This document shows, piece by piece, positions 36,563-48,212 of a DNA stretch of 64,000 nucleotides; the first letter of the stretch is position 1; each line of letters begins with the position of its first letter. The stretch comes from Diaporthe sp. PMI_573 (Eukaryota > Ascomycota > Sordariomycetes > Diaporthales > Diaporthaceae). The stretch covers positions 806,001 through 870,000 of the forward strand of contig JAJTUP010000004.1 in assembly GCA_021399435.1 (NCBI GenBank). Reading direction: 5' to 3'. The position numbers and the translations under genes are program-made. The notes beneath the pieces were generated by a model. It worked only from the letters and a program-made list of their open reading frames with translations, ran no database searches and was not told the origin of the DNA.

Positions 36563-37595
36563 ATGTCATCGTTGAAGATCGAGGTGGAATCCATTCCGGA
36601 CCTTGCCGGGAAGGTGGCTTTGATCACAGGTATGGTTGCCCCGGCTTAAATCCTTTTCGACACTGGATGTGTGGTCGATGATTCAGAATTTAACAAAGTG
36701 ACCTACAGGTGGTTCCTCTGGCATTGGGTTCGCGGCAGCGCAGTTGTTGTTGGCGAAGCACGCCACAGTACACGTGCTTGATGTGAATGAGCCCAGCGGC
36801 GCCAACCCGGGGGATGCGGAGCCGTGGCAGTCATGGCCATCATTCTACTTTCACCGGTGCAATGTGGCCTCGTGGGCTGAGTTGCGCAGCGTCTTTCAGG
36901 CGATTGGTCGTGTTGACATGGTTTTCGCAAATGCCGGAGTTGGTGAGCCCTACGACTACTTCACCCATGAATCCCTCGAGGAGGGAGCCGAGCCGAGCTA
37001 CGCAGGGATCATGGACGTGAACGTCCTGGGCGTCATGCACACAATCACGCTGGCGAGGATGAGCATGCGTAAATTTGGAGTGAGGGACGGAAGTGTGGTC
37101 ATCACGATCAGCGCTGTTGCGTACGCGCCGGAGCAGTCACTCCCCGTGTACACTGCGAGCAAATTCGCCCTGGTCGGTCTGGTGCGATCTCTGCGGTCCA
37201 CGATGCTCCTTCAGGAGGGTATCAGTATAAACGGAGTGGCCCCTGCAGCGACAATAACCAATACGCTCCCGCCGCACCTCGCCGCCCCCATCATCGCCCT
37301 GGGTCTACCGACAAGCGAGGCAGCCTTTGTAGGGCGCGCCCTGGTCCACGCCGCAACAGCCAAGCACGACCGGCTCGTCGAGCCTTACGGCAAGCAGACC
37401 GACGCGGACAAGTGGCCCAGTGGGACCGGTGACGAAAGGGAGAGATGGAATGGACGTGTCATATTGACACTGGGAGATACGTACACCGAGCTGGAGGAGC
37501 CCATTGCGGACTTGCGGCCGTTCTGGTTCGGGCAGGAGAATTTGCGTCTGACAAGGGCGCAACAGGCAGCGACGGATTTTCGGAAGCTGTCTTAA
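36563..37595 (+). CDS. Short-chain dehydrogenase/reductase (cluster SDR 1)
   Basis: Exons 36563-36629 and 36709-37595 give 317 residues. Cofactor motif TGGSSGIG (22-29) is interrupted by the only intron after the first Gly base. FANAG (95-99), Ser157 and YTASK (Tyr170, Lys174) complete the classical SDR active site, so it should oxidise an alcohol or reduce a ketone with NAD(P). HVLDVNE after strand 2 has an acidic residue at the end, which usually favours NAD over NADP. The C-terminal 90 residues are longer than in minimal SDRs. In this cluster it likely acts on a hydroxyl made by a P450. The gene runs in the same direction as its two neighbours. Confidence 0.93.
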
Positions 37596-37951
37596 GCGCG
37601 TACGTCAGCGCGGGCCGTGTATGCAGGCGTGTAAGTGTGTTGTATACAGTACTTCGTAGGGTGACATCTGCGGGTACTTCCGGCTTGGGAATAGACCGAA
37701 CTCACGTCTACCAATGGGCTTATTGCCATCACGCCACTTTGAATCCCTGCCTGGCTTGAGTTACACAGTAAGTCAGACAGACGTCTTGCACATCCCCCAC
37801 CTCAAGGAACACCCCACGTCCAGCCTCATCGAACTGAGGAGCTGCTTCTTGACACGAGTCCCAGTGGAATACATGACCCGCTCGTGCCGTCACTCGTTCC
37901 GTTCAGTCATACTATTCGGTATCTAGAATTTGAACTGCCTCTGCCTCCAAA
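37596..37951. other. Intergenic between the two SDR genes
   Basis: 356 bases holding the 3' end of SDR 1 and the promoter of SDR 2. No repeat or further gene is seen. Confidence 0.5.
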
Positions 37952-39350
37952 ATGGTCAAGCTCGACTTCAACCTCGAGCGGGATGTGCCCGAGTTGAACG
38001 GCAAGGTGCTGCTGATTACGGGTGGTAAGCAGACTCAGGCCACAGAGACCATTAATGACATGCTCCCCGAATCAAGCGGAACCCTGACGCTCCGTGTGCT
38101 ACAGGTACCAATGGCCTCGGAGCTGCTGCAGCTAAAATGCTGGCGAGCCGCCACCCGGCCAAGATCTATATCACCGGCCGTAACGAAGCCGCGGCTCGGC
38201 AGACCATCGACAGCATCAAGTCCAGCACTAACAGCCCCACCGAGATAGAATGGATTCGCTGCGACCACGCAAACCTCGCTACTGTCAAAGAAGCCGCAGA
38301 CAAGATTTTGGCGAAGGAGGTCCGCCTCGATGTGCTCATGGCCAACGCCGGTATCATGGCCCTTCCGCCAGGGCTTGTAAGTTCTCAGCGCCCCTACCCG
38401 CGCCCCTCTCGATCCTAGCTGCACAAGTGACTCGTTCCGGGTGTGTCGTCGTTGGATCGAGGTGAAGCTGTGCTCTTTAACGTACATCTATATTCACCTA
38501 GGTGTGGACCACTGCCGTGGGCAATGCGCCGGTCCAAAGACACCGTTTTGTGACTGTTCGGCATTTATGGTCCCACCAGATCCTCTCTAGCTTGAGTATT
38601 ACCACATGTATGTGTCTTGGTGCTGATCGGAGACATCTCACACAAAGACATCCGACGGGTACGAGCTCCACTTCGGGATCAACCACGTGGCCCACGCCCT
38701 CCTGATTCGAAAATTGCTTCCATTGCTCCAGAGGACGGCCAAGGAGCATGGAGAAGCTCGTATCATTCCGATCTCGAGCCTTGCCTTGGTCCTCGCGCCG
38801 AGTGGTGGCATCGCCTTTGAAGACCTCAAGACAACACAAGACTACTGGGTCTTGGGCAAGTGGAAGCGCTACGCCCAAAGTAAACTTGCGAACTTGATAT
38901 ATGGGAAGGAACTTTCGAGGAGATACCCTGAGATATTGACGTTGATCGCTGATCCGGGCCCGAGCAATACGGGCCTGGTTACGAGCTTGGGGTAAGTAAA
39001 GTTCTCGGCTCTTCCTAGCCACAGACCCTTCCTTCTCCTTGGTCATGGAATGCCAACTTTTGATGTTTTTTTCTGCTCTGGTACAAACTTGCGCTGACCC
39101 GATTCTTGACAGATTGCTTGACAAAGCCATTGTCCACTTGGGCAACATCAATCGGTTCCTTGATGATGACCAAGGCCACTGGAGCCAAGTCTGGACCGTT
39201 GGTGTGCCAAAGGAGAAAGCGATCCCTGGAGAGTTTTATGAACCTGTCGGTATACCAACTAAATCATACACACCCTATTGTCTTGATGAAAAGCTAGCAG
39301 CAAAGCTTTGGGACTGGACAGAAGAGGAGCTGAAACCCTTCCTGACATGA
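37952..39350 (+). CDS. Short-chain dehydrogenase/reductase (cluster SDR 2)
   Basis: Exons 37952-38024, 38105-38376, 38648-38991 and 39113-39350 give 308 residues. The motif GGTNGLG (24-30), MANAG, Ser158-Ser159 and YAQSK (Tyr190, Lys194) mark it as an SDR of the retinol-dehydrogenase or WW-oxidoreductase-like type, with YITGRNE after strand 2 favouring NADP. SDR 2 differs clearly from SDR 1, so the two are not recent duplicates. The second intron (38377-38647) is 271 bases, unusually long for this window, and is chosen because it restores the family sequence SDGYELHFGINH. It probably performs a keto-reduction or alcohol oxidation on the sesquiterpenoid. Confidence 0.92.
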
Positions 39351-40108
39351 GAATGGTGCCAGCATGGGAAGCCGGGAAAGGGGACGGGTAGGGGACGCAG
39401 ATGTGAGGACTGAAATAGGTGCAACAGAATCACCAGATTGATATAATTAGCCTAATTGAATTTCAAACTTTGCTTCCAAGACTTGCATTTTCAATATGAA
39501 TCGGCATCAGGGATCTCTGTCTAGGATCTGGATGATCTGCCATAACACCATCTCAACGATTTCATATTTATCTCCATGAGACCGGCCCGGGTGCTCATTG
39601 CCAATCTCGCCATGAGAAAATATTCCGGTACTTAGTAATTATTAACACTCAGAAATTTCGCATCAATGCTCACAAGCTACAAGGTACTGTGCTGCTCTGT
39701 CTTCAGACATACGATTCTTTCGCGAGGTGCAAGTCGTCTGGTAATTAAATGGACTTTTTGTTGCGACAATTGAGTATTGCATACTTCACTGACCATTCAG
39801 AAAATGCTCAACATGACGACTGACAATATCCTGTTGTGCTGTATTTCACCTATCTCGATCCATTGCCATCGATTATACTGTACTTTGGGTACAATGGTAA
39901 TTACATAGTCAAATTATTTAGCTACAGGAAAAGTCTAGTCACGTTAGACTTAGTATATCTTGTCTTGATCACCATATTCTCGATTATACCCGCATGTCAA
40001 ATGGATGTTTCTGAGATGGTGTCTTGAATATCTATCTTAAATTTACATAAGGTTCTAGAATGTAAATTACACAGGGGAAGTTGAATAATGACATGCTTGA
40101 AAGTGATT
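39351..40108. other. Intergenic, A+T-rich
   Basis: This is the convergent space between SDR 2 and the FAD oxidase. Much of it (about 39430-40080) is A+T-rich with no gene. It should carry both polyadenylation regions. Confidence 0.5.
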
Positions 40109-41901
40109 CTATGCCAAGGGGAATCCCCTCCGCAAATGTTTCTCCAAGAAGCCTTTAGGATCATATTTTGCTTGAATGGATTTCAACTTCTTCAAACTCG
40201 CTCCACCAGCATAGCTGCCAAGTGGGAGCTGGCCTTGGGCTGAGTCCCCAAGGTATGTGAACTTGTTGAACAGGCCCAATGGCTCTACCTGTTCACGAAA
40301 TTGCTGAGCAGAAGTTTCTGCAAACTTCAACACAGTCGCGTCGTCCTCAGCATTCGCCCACATGCACATTATGATACCAGCTGTATAATTGAGGAGTGGT
40401 CAATACTCGTCATTTTCCGTTACATTTGAGGAGACGGAGGAAAAGAACTTACCGACAAATGTCCCGTCCACATCAGGGTCTAAGCCCAGAACGTTGCCAC
40501 CTTTGTCTTTGGATACCTGAAGGTAGCCCTGGGACACAGGTTGGTAGACTGCATAGGCATTGAGCCCTTCGACATGGCTAAGCATCGAAATAGCGTTGCC
40601 GACTACTGTCTGGTTGTACAAGCTGATACTCTCCTCAGTTGCCTTGAAACTGACCGAGTAGAACATCTCCCTCAATGCCTGCGTAGAGAACGGGGAGAGC
40701 TGTTCAGGGACAGCCGTCCAATCCTGCTGCATGCTGACACCATCAGCGACGACGGTGTCAGCAGATATAGCTGTGAAGTTCTGTAGGGCAGTAGGGTTTG
40801 TGCTGTCCCCGGGGTAAAGCGCAATGTTGTAGTATGTCAGGGCTGGCTTTCCATTGACGAAGCTCACACCAGCAAATGCATCGGCATGCACGTTGGGGTC
40901 GTCTACGCCCCCGCCAGGAGCCATGTAGCTGGTCAGCGCCTGGAAGAACTCCGGCCCGGCCGCGCTGGACCATGTCGTCAGTCCACCGAATGCACTTGTG
41001 ACGGGGAAAGTGAGCACGTCGAAACGAGTGACGAGGCCAAAAAAGTTTGATCCGCCCTTCAGCGCCCATGCAAGGTCAGCATGCGGGTCGTCGGCCGCGT
41101 TCGTGATCTCGAGGACAGTCCCGTTCCAAAGAACGACCTCCCATGCAACGATGTTGTCCGCGGCCCACCCTTGGCTGCCTGAGAAGTAACCCATGCCACC
41201 GCCAACCAGAACGCCGCCGATGCCCACTGATGGGAAGCGTCCACCGTTGACGGCCAGGCCGTAGGGCACGAGCCAGCTATAGACGTCCATCCAGGTCTGC
41301 CCGGGGCCGATGCTGGCGACGGTCTTGTCTGCGGAGAGCTCTTTCATGTTGAGCGAGCTTGCAGAGATCATCACGCCATCGTCGAGTGATTGGGCTCCTG
41401 GGACAGGCATATGACCACCAGCGCGGAAGGCGAACTGAGACCGCGCTGATCTGATGATCTTCACTCCTAGAGAGAGCTCAGATGTATTGAGTGGCTCGAA
41501 CACACACTGGGGCGTCTTTACGCAGGACTGGGACCACACATCTGGTGCGAATGTCAGCAAGGCGAGCGGCCATCCATGTGCTCATGTGTGATTGGGTTGA
41601 TGTTGGGGGGGAGGGGGTAAAGGTTGAGATCATTGGTGGGAGCACAGAGTTCTGTGTGCAAGGGTTTGTCAATGGTTGATCACATACTGTGAGACTCGGT
41701 CAAGTACTCTGTTGTATTCGGCCAGTAGGTCCGCTCAGGTAGGGCTCTGGACAGCGATCCACAAGCGGCGACAGTGCGCTCTTGGAGGAGTTGTGACACA
41801 GCATTCTTGGTACCAGTTTCCTGCATCGGACTGGCAGATACTGATGCAACATGGCTCAACTGGAGCAGTGCAATGCAACACAAGTGGAGAAGAAACGACA
41901 T
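40109..41901 (-). CDS. Secreted FAD-linked oxidase, berberine-bridge type
   Basis: Exons 41901-41688, 41541-40453 and 40380-40109 give 524 residues. The start is the ATG in gccaccatgt. A signal peptide (MSFLLHLCCIALLQLSHVASVSA) is followed by the FAD_binding_4 fold: FRAGGHMPVPGAQS with His115, the usual site of covalent FAD attachment, VGIGGVLVGGGMGYFSGSQGW, and WALKGGSNFFGLVTRFD. The C-terminus contains YDPKGFLEKHLRRGFP, the berberine-bridge end near the cofactor. Such enzymes oxidise alcohols or desaturate C-C bonds and pass electrons to oxygen. A related FAD oxidase occurs in the known PR-toxin cluster of Penicillium, where eremophilane precursors are modified. The signal peptide means that this step takes place in the secretory pathway or outside, unlike the SDR steps. 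Substrate is inferred. Confidence 0.93.
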
Positions 41902-43575
41902 GGTGGCTGCAGGTGAACACAATAGAAAAGAAACCGACTGCCCGTGAACGCGAGCTTAGGCGTCGTGATGCTGAGCTCTTGAGAATCACTGGTCTTTTAA
42001 TGCCTTTTCACGAGGCAACATATTATTTTTAGAACTCAACACGATACTCAATCCGAGTCCGTCCTGCAATTGTTCATTCCATCTTCGCGCTATTGAGTCT
42101 GATGATGTTGGTCCATCCAGTGGGGCCATAAATCAGCCGTAATGTATGCTGGGGGCCATTGTGTGCCTCGATGGCCTCAAGTCAGATTCCGTACGTGGAT
42201 TTTCTTTCCCGAGGACACCACACGCGAATCGAAGCCAACAGGCCGATCTCCGTGGCTCACAACCATCATCAGATTACCGTTGCACGGAAGAATCCTGCGA
42301 GGTACTAGACCCGGGAACTCGGAAGGATGCGGCAGGGTGCTGGCGCAGCTGCATAAATTCCAGGCAGAAGGGATCCTGACATGCACAGAGTTTTGGAATA
42401 TGGTTCCTCCTGCCGCCGTTGCGTCGAGACTCGGAAGCGCAAAGCGGACCCGGCCAGTTCCCGGAACGGAAGTCCCCGCTCCTGCCGTGCCGAATATCTG
42501 TCAGGTGTGGTGACCCAGGCAGGCATCTTTAGACAGGGTACGGCCTGACCTTTCAGGTACTCACCGTCTACAAATGGTCCAGTCAGAGTTCTTACCATCG
42601 GGCAGTGGGGTCCCAGTGGCGGAGAAACCATATTTGATACACAGACCATTACTTACTTAAGTAATGATATCGACAATATACAGGTTTATTTAAAAGTTTT
42701 TCATAATGTGAATTACTGTAGTTTTATTATGTAATTAAATTTATATTTAACTGATAACTCCTAGCTACTGGAGGCGGTAATACCAAGTTATATTTTTAAA
42801 ATAAAAGCTGGCCTATTTTTAAATAACAACCGATAAGATTTACTATTTACACCTTTTACTAGATGTGAATATTAAAATGCCCATAGTTAATATATGTCTA
42901 TTGTTATCAACCTTACTCTGAGAAAGTTACACTCCAGTGCAGTTACCGGTGCTATAAGTTTTGTATATTCCGAGAACCTCGAGTTAAGCTGAAATGTTTT
43001 CAATTAACTGCACACACAGGGTGGTTGATCGCTCCCGGTTTACTAGCCCAGTGAGGGAGGGAGTTGCCGCACTTGTCGGGATGCCTTGGTGCGACGGATG
43101 CATGCACCTGGATGTGGATTGGGTATCTCTCGTGTCTCCTGCTAACGAGTGGTTATCCGGGGAGGGGGGCCTAGTTCGGCCGAAAGAAATTGGTCCTCGA
43201 CATCTCGGTCCGGCGAAATCAACCCAGTCCGACCTGAAATCAGACACGGATCTCGGCTAGAGTACTTGTTCAAATCTGGATGGTCCGAAACATGAGAGTC
43301 ATGCCTTCAAGCTCATCCTTGTGCTCCGCTTGTGTAACACGCCTCCGCCTCGGACCTCATGCCTCCCAACATTTTGTAAAATATAGCCCATCCCAGTGCC
43401 GATGCTGCGATTGTAGCCTATCATCAAGGACAATACTACATAGTTGGATTCAAAACAGACAGTTTGGCATTCAACCATGGACGAACCCTGGATCCAGACC
43501 ATATGCAATCATTGGGTTGGAGCCTCGATTTCATTAGTAAGTTGAATACTTTATACTTACGCGCTATGATATCAA
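41902..43575. other. Intergenic with A+T-rich block
   Basis: Bases about 42650-42965 are strongly A+T-rich and TpA-rich, like the block at 33.8-34.05 kb. The part 42100-42640 has normal composition but only chance frames. The part 42990-43575 is the upstream region of cluster P450 2 (see the CGG-rich entry). Confidence 0.5.
43140..43262. promoter_or_regulatory. CGG-rich stretch upstream of cluster P450 2
   Basis: Within 120 bases are a perfect palindrome ttcggccgaa (43175-43184) and further CGG/CCG words: ttatccgggg, ctcggtccggcga, agtccgac and gatctcggc. Zn2Cys6 regulators bind pairs of CGG triplets in inverted or direct order, so this is a candidate target of the cluster regulator. It lies about 310-430 bases before the ATG at 43576. 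The assignment is inference. Confidence 0.3.
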
Positions 43576-45626
43576 ATGGCGATATTTGCTGACACTTGTC
43601 TTAAGCTTTTGGCGTATTCATTAGCAAAAGCAGTGTATAATCTGTACTTCCATCCTCTGGCAGGATTTCCTGGGCCATTCCTGGCGCGTGCGTCTCTGGT
43701 AAGGAAGCGTGACACGCAACTCGTCTTGGCCTACGAGGGTCTAACTTTTTACCCCTGCCAGCTATGGCGGTTCAAAAATACCATGGGCGGCCGACAGCAC
43801 CGTGTGTTTCGAAAAGAGCATGACAAATATGGTTAGTACACTGCCCAGATTGACTCTCATGTAGCCTCACTCTGCATGGGCGTTTGTGGCAGGTTTTTGC
43901 TGGAAGGTCCACCAGCTGTCTGACAGCCACTTATACAGGCAAGGTTTTCCGTGTCTCGCCCAATGAGCTCAGCTTTGCATCAGTACAGTCCTACCGTGAC
44001 ATCTACGGGATACCTTCAGCTGGGCAGGCGCAATTTATCAAGAGCGACTTCTATGACGTGTTTGGATCAGGTTTCAAAACAGGGTGTATTGGAAGTGAGC
44101 GTGATCCTCAGGTAATTGACCTCATTCCATTACTCCCTGTCTTCACTTTGTTGATATACACAGAAGCTGATAGCTCCAGGTCCATGCGCGTAAAAAAAGG
44201 AACCTCTTGCCAGCATTTTCGCACCAATCCTTGGCCTCTCAGGAAGAAATCATACATACTTGCACAAATGCGTTCATCGATAAGGTCGGGCCGTTAAGCC
44301 TCAAGTATGAGAAAGGTCTCAATATCACGGAGTGGTTCGAGATGAACTCATTTGATCTTCTTGGTGAGATGGCGTTTGGCCAAAGCTTTGGATGCATAAG
44401 TGGAGGTAGGTCAAGTTGCTGTCCCTCCATTTTATCGTCTCTTTTCACAGACATTCCGATTCCATCAAGCAAGATCAGGATTTTTGCTGACAGGAAGATT
44501 GATGAGCAGAGAAGTATCACTTTTGGATTGACTTGATTCTCCATCATATCCGTGAAATAGTCTTGGTGGATAATCTTCGTCGATATGCCGTTCTCGCAAC
44601 ATTGGGAAAGTGGATGGGCCCATTCGTTGCATCCAAGGTCAAATCGACACACCAGAAATACAGTCGTGAGAAAGTCCAGCAGTACGTTTTCACCTCGTTG
44701 AATATCTCACGCTTGTAGCTGACCCATATCACAAGGCGTCTCCATAGTACAACATCACGCCAGGACTTCTTCACCAACGTAGTGGCAAAGGTTCAGAGCG
44801 GTGAGATCGAATTGGAAGAAATGACAGCACATGCAAGTACCTTGATGTATGTCTCCTCGCAGTGCATTGTTATGTACATTCCATGGCTAATTATACACCC
44901 AAAAAGCATTGCTGGTGGAGAGACCACGGCGACGTCCCTGGCAGCAACCCTATACTACGTTCTCAAGACACCGGGCGTCCTTGCCAAGTTGACAGACACA
45001 ATCCGTACCCGGTACAAAACCTACGAAGAAATTGTTGCCACTACCGCTCTCCAGCTGCCATATCTGCAAGCAGTTATCAAAGAGGCCTTGAGGATGCATC
45101 CATCTGGAGCACACGGCTTCCCGCGAATTTCACCAGGTGCAACTGTTGACGGACATTGGGTACCAGCTGGTGTAAGTCCTCCCTGGTTCTACACGCGTGT
45201 AAACAAGTCATTTCAATTCTGACTAGGGAATTAGACAGAGGTTTACACCAGCACTTGGTCAGTGTCACACGATAGACACTATTTCGCCAATCCGGATACC
45301 TTCAATCCAGAACGATGGATCGATAAATGTTGCAAAGACGTGAAAGAAGCTAGCCAGCCATTCTCCTTAGGTTTGAGAGCTTGTATTGGCAGAAGGTATG
45401 ATATTCCCATTGAATGAACAAATCCAGGGTGTCTGAACGTCCAAATCCAAGCTAATCATCTGCCAGCTTCGCATATGTGCAAATGTCATTAGTGCTTGCC
45501 AAACTGCTTTACAAGTATGAAGTCAAACTTGTAGATCCCACACTAGACTGGGAAGGACGATCCAGACATTGGGTCATGTGGTGGAAAGCGCCGATTTACA
45601 TACGCGCGTATGACAGAAAGCTCTAG
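43576..45626 (+). CDS. Cytochrome P450 monooxygenase (cluster P450 2)
   Basis: Nine exons (43576-43698, 43762-43831, 43939-44111, 44180-44405, 44510-44681, 44736-44846, 44907-45171, 45235-45395, 45467-45626) join to 486 residues. Marks are the N-terminal AVYNLYFHPLAGFPGPFLA, the C-helix/K substrate regions KVFRVSPNELSF and SERDPQVHARKKR, the I-helix AGGETTATSLA, the K-helix KEALR, FNPERW, and the heme loop FSLGLRACIGRSF with Cys430. The pattern is that of the trichothecene C-15 hydroxylase/benzoate-hydroxylase group that often works in fungal terpene clusters. All key residues are present and each splice site is GT-AG. The N-terminal anchor is short, so an upstream start cannot be ruled out. 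It ends only 18 bases from the stop of the opposing P450 3. Confidence 0.9.
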
Positions 45627-45644
45627 GATCTCTACCGAGATACT

Positions 45645-47617
45645 CTACTGTTTGACAGGCCTAGCTTTTACCAACAGTCGTGGCTTTGACCAGAGTGTAT
45701 ACATCTTTGAGTCCCTCTGCCAGTCAAAATTTGAATCTGATAGCTCAAGGTCGAAATTCCATAGTAAATGGGCCAGACTCGTACGGGCCTCCATCCATCC
45801 TAGGCTGATTTGTTTGTGCTTGTCAGAAATAGTAGAAGTTTCATCAAAATGGTTTGGGAGTATTACCTTTTCCCAAGACAACCTCTCGCACCCAAGCTGA
45901 ACGGCTGGCTGGCCTCGAGGTCATCTGAGCCATTGTACCCTTTCAACCATCGTTCCGGCCTGAAACGGAAAGGTTCTGAGAAGTTCACGGGATCCAAACT
46001 TGCTGCCACGGGGTTGGTTGCGACTACGGTCTGTACCAAAGCGAGTCAGTCCGTGATCAGACGGTAAAGGGTGCTTTTGAAGTATACATACCCCTGCCGG
46101 AACGAAGTGGCCATCAACCGTGTCTCCTCCTTCAGGTACTTCTCTTGGTGTCCCAAGCGGTACCGGTGCGTAAATGCGCATGGCTTCCTTGCATACGGCA
46201 TTTAGGTAGGCAAGGTCCTGACAGCTAGAATCATTGATCTTTGCGGGTGAGTCAAAGACTGATCTAATCTCTCGAGCAAGTGTTTCGTACACTTTCTGAT
46301 CCTTGAGCATATAGTAAGTTGCGGTAGAAAGAACTGTCGACGTTGTCTCACTGCCAGCCAATACAAAGTCAGACACGTGAGCCGCGATTTGCAGATCTGT
46401 GACGTTGTCTTCTTTGGTGCCATCTGATTCCGCGTCTCGCTCCACCTCCCTCTGTCTGAGGATTCGGGTCAGGAAATCATTCCGAGTCGTAGGTCGTGAG
46501 GTCCGTCTTCAAAGGATACATGGGTCAGAGCCAAGCTTCGTGGATTGGGGCGGATAAAATGAAACAGAGAAGGGCTTTTCTGGACTGACTGCTTGACGAG
46601 CTCAATCGCCATTTCTTCGTTCTTGTTTGTATCATTGATGAGTGCTGCGATTTGCTTCCGCATGACTAACTTCACCAAACCTGCCAAGGTAGGGAAGCGT
46701 TTGAATGTGTCCACAAGGGCGCCTTTCGTCAAGGCGCCCGTCGTGATTGCAATCCAGGAGTGAGGCTCATCTTGTTTATTATGATAATATTAGTAATAGA
46801 ATTTTATGTCAACTTTCGGGTCACCTCACCTCTTTCTAATGCGCCAAAGGTCTCGCCAAAGGCCAAGTCTCCGATGATATCAAACGCGAGCCGTTGGAAC
46901 AGGTTCGTAATATCTATGTCTTGGTGTAGGTTCCGCCGTATTGCCTGCATGAGCATTTCGATTCCTCTTTGTACGAGCTCCTCTTGCTCCAATAAAGCCG
47001 AGTTGCTGAATGCATGCGCTAATAGACGCCTCATCTTCCCGTGCGTGACAGGATCTCGTTCGGAAACAATCGAATGCACTCCCCTGGCCGCAAAACTGCC
47101 TCCGTCGTAGAAGGTGGATTTCACAAAGGTTTTGTGACCTGGTCGAAACCCGTAAATGTCGCGGAAAGACTGGGCAGTGTTGAATAATAGCTCGTTCGGT
47201 GCTGTTCGAACGACAGGTCCTGCAATTTTTGCAATTACCACTTCTGCTGGCCGCACGCGGAAGACATAAACAACAGATCTGCACGCAGTGTTGTCCTACC
47301 ATATTTTCTGTGCAGTGCCAGCATATCATACGGCTGCCTGCCGCCAAGAAACGAGAAGGAATACAACAACTGGATCAGGATGAGCTTATGCGGGCAGAGA
47401 AGGCAGAAAGTTATATGTCGGAACGTACATTGCTACAAGCTGCTAACGGGTTACCAGGAAACCGACTCAGGGGATGAAAGTGGACATTGTAAATCCACGT
47501 GCCAATAACCTAAGGACTCTTGGTCAGTAGATGTATCAAAACAGGCGAGGTATCCTGAGAGGAATGTACCTTGATGAGCAGTGCCGCGAAGAGCAGGGGC
47601 CAGATATACTCGTACAT
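45645..47617 (-). CDS. Cytochrome P450 monooxygenase (cluster P450 3)
   Basis: Eight exons on the minus strand (47617-47570, 47509-47429, 47333-47300, 47219-46830, 46770-46590, 46506-46092, 46030-45867, 45804-45645) give 490 residues. MYEYIWPLLFAALLIKVIG is the membrane anchor, followed by VHFHPLSRFPG. Other marks are VVRTAPNELLFN, SERDPVTHGKMRR, the I-helix LAGSETTSTVLSTATYYML, the K-helix KEAMR, FRPERW, and the heme loop FSLGARGCLGKS with Cys434. It is of the same broad group as P450 2 and shares its intron-rich layout, so the two may descend from an old duplication followed by inversion. Both look functional. It is the third possible oxidation catalyst of the cluster. Confidence 0.9.
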
Positions 47618-48212
47618 GATCACCGGGAGCCGGGTGCAAATCGAATTTATGACCTCCATATCGATGGTATCCTTTTGGATGGTTCAAGCCTGATCAGAAA
47701 CAATAGGCAGTCGAACAAGAAAACCAGAAGGAATGTAACTGTGCATTGGGGCTATTTCAGGGCACCAAGAGCACTTCGTTTGACGAAGGCACAGATTGTT
47801 GACAAATAACGGGCATGGTAGCTAACCAAATAAATAGAGACGGCAGCAGTACAGCACCAACCGCCTCTGATTCGACAGCCTACCTAGGTACCCAAGAAGG
47901 TGTTCTAGGTTTGACTAGGGAAGCAAGTGCATGGTATCATTCCCTGTCTAGTCCAAAATGAGCCAGCAAGCAGGTAGGAACCCGCACATTCCACCCTCAC
48001 GCCACATCGACGCCATGGACGCCTATGGTTGCAGGCATTTTCATTCGGTCTCCGAAGCTCTTACTCAGCGACACGGGCATTTCTCAATCCGGAAATTCCC
48101 GTAAGCCCACGTCCTACTGTACAGGGCATCGAGTAACGGCAAGCAACTGAGAAAGACGAAATGGCTTGACCGTGCTCCGTCTATAGCGAATTCCGGCGGG
48201 GAATCTCTGGGA
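47618..48212. other. Intergenic between P450 3 and regulator
   Basis: This contains the P450 3 promoter and the 3' end of the regulator gene. The short plus frame at 47531-47809 lies partly opposite P450 3 and shows no domain. Confidence 0.5.
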
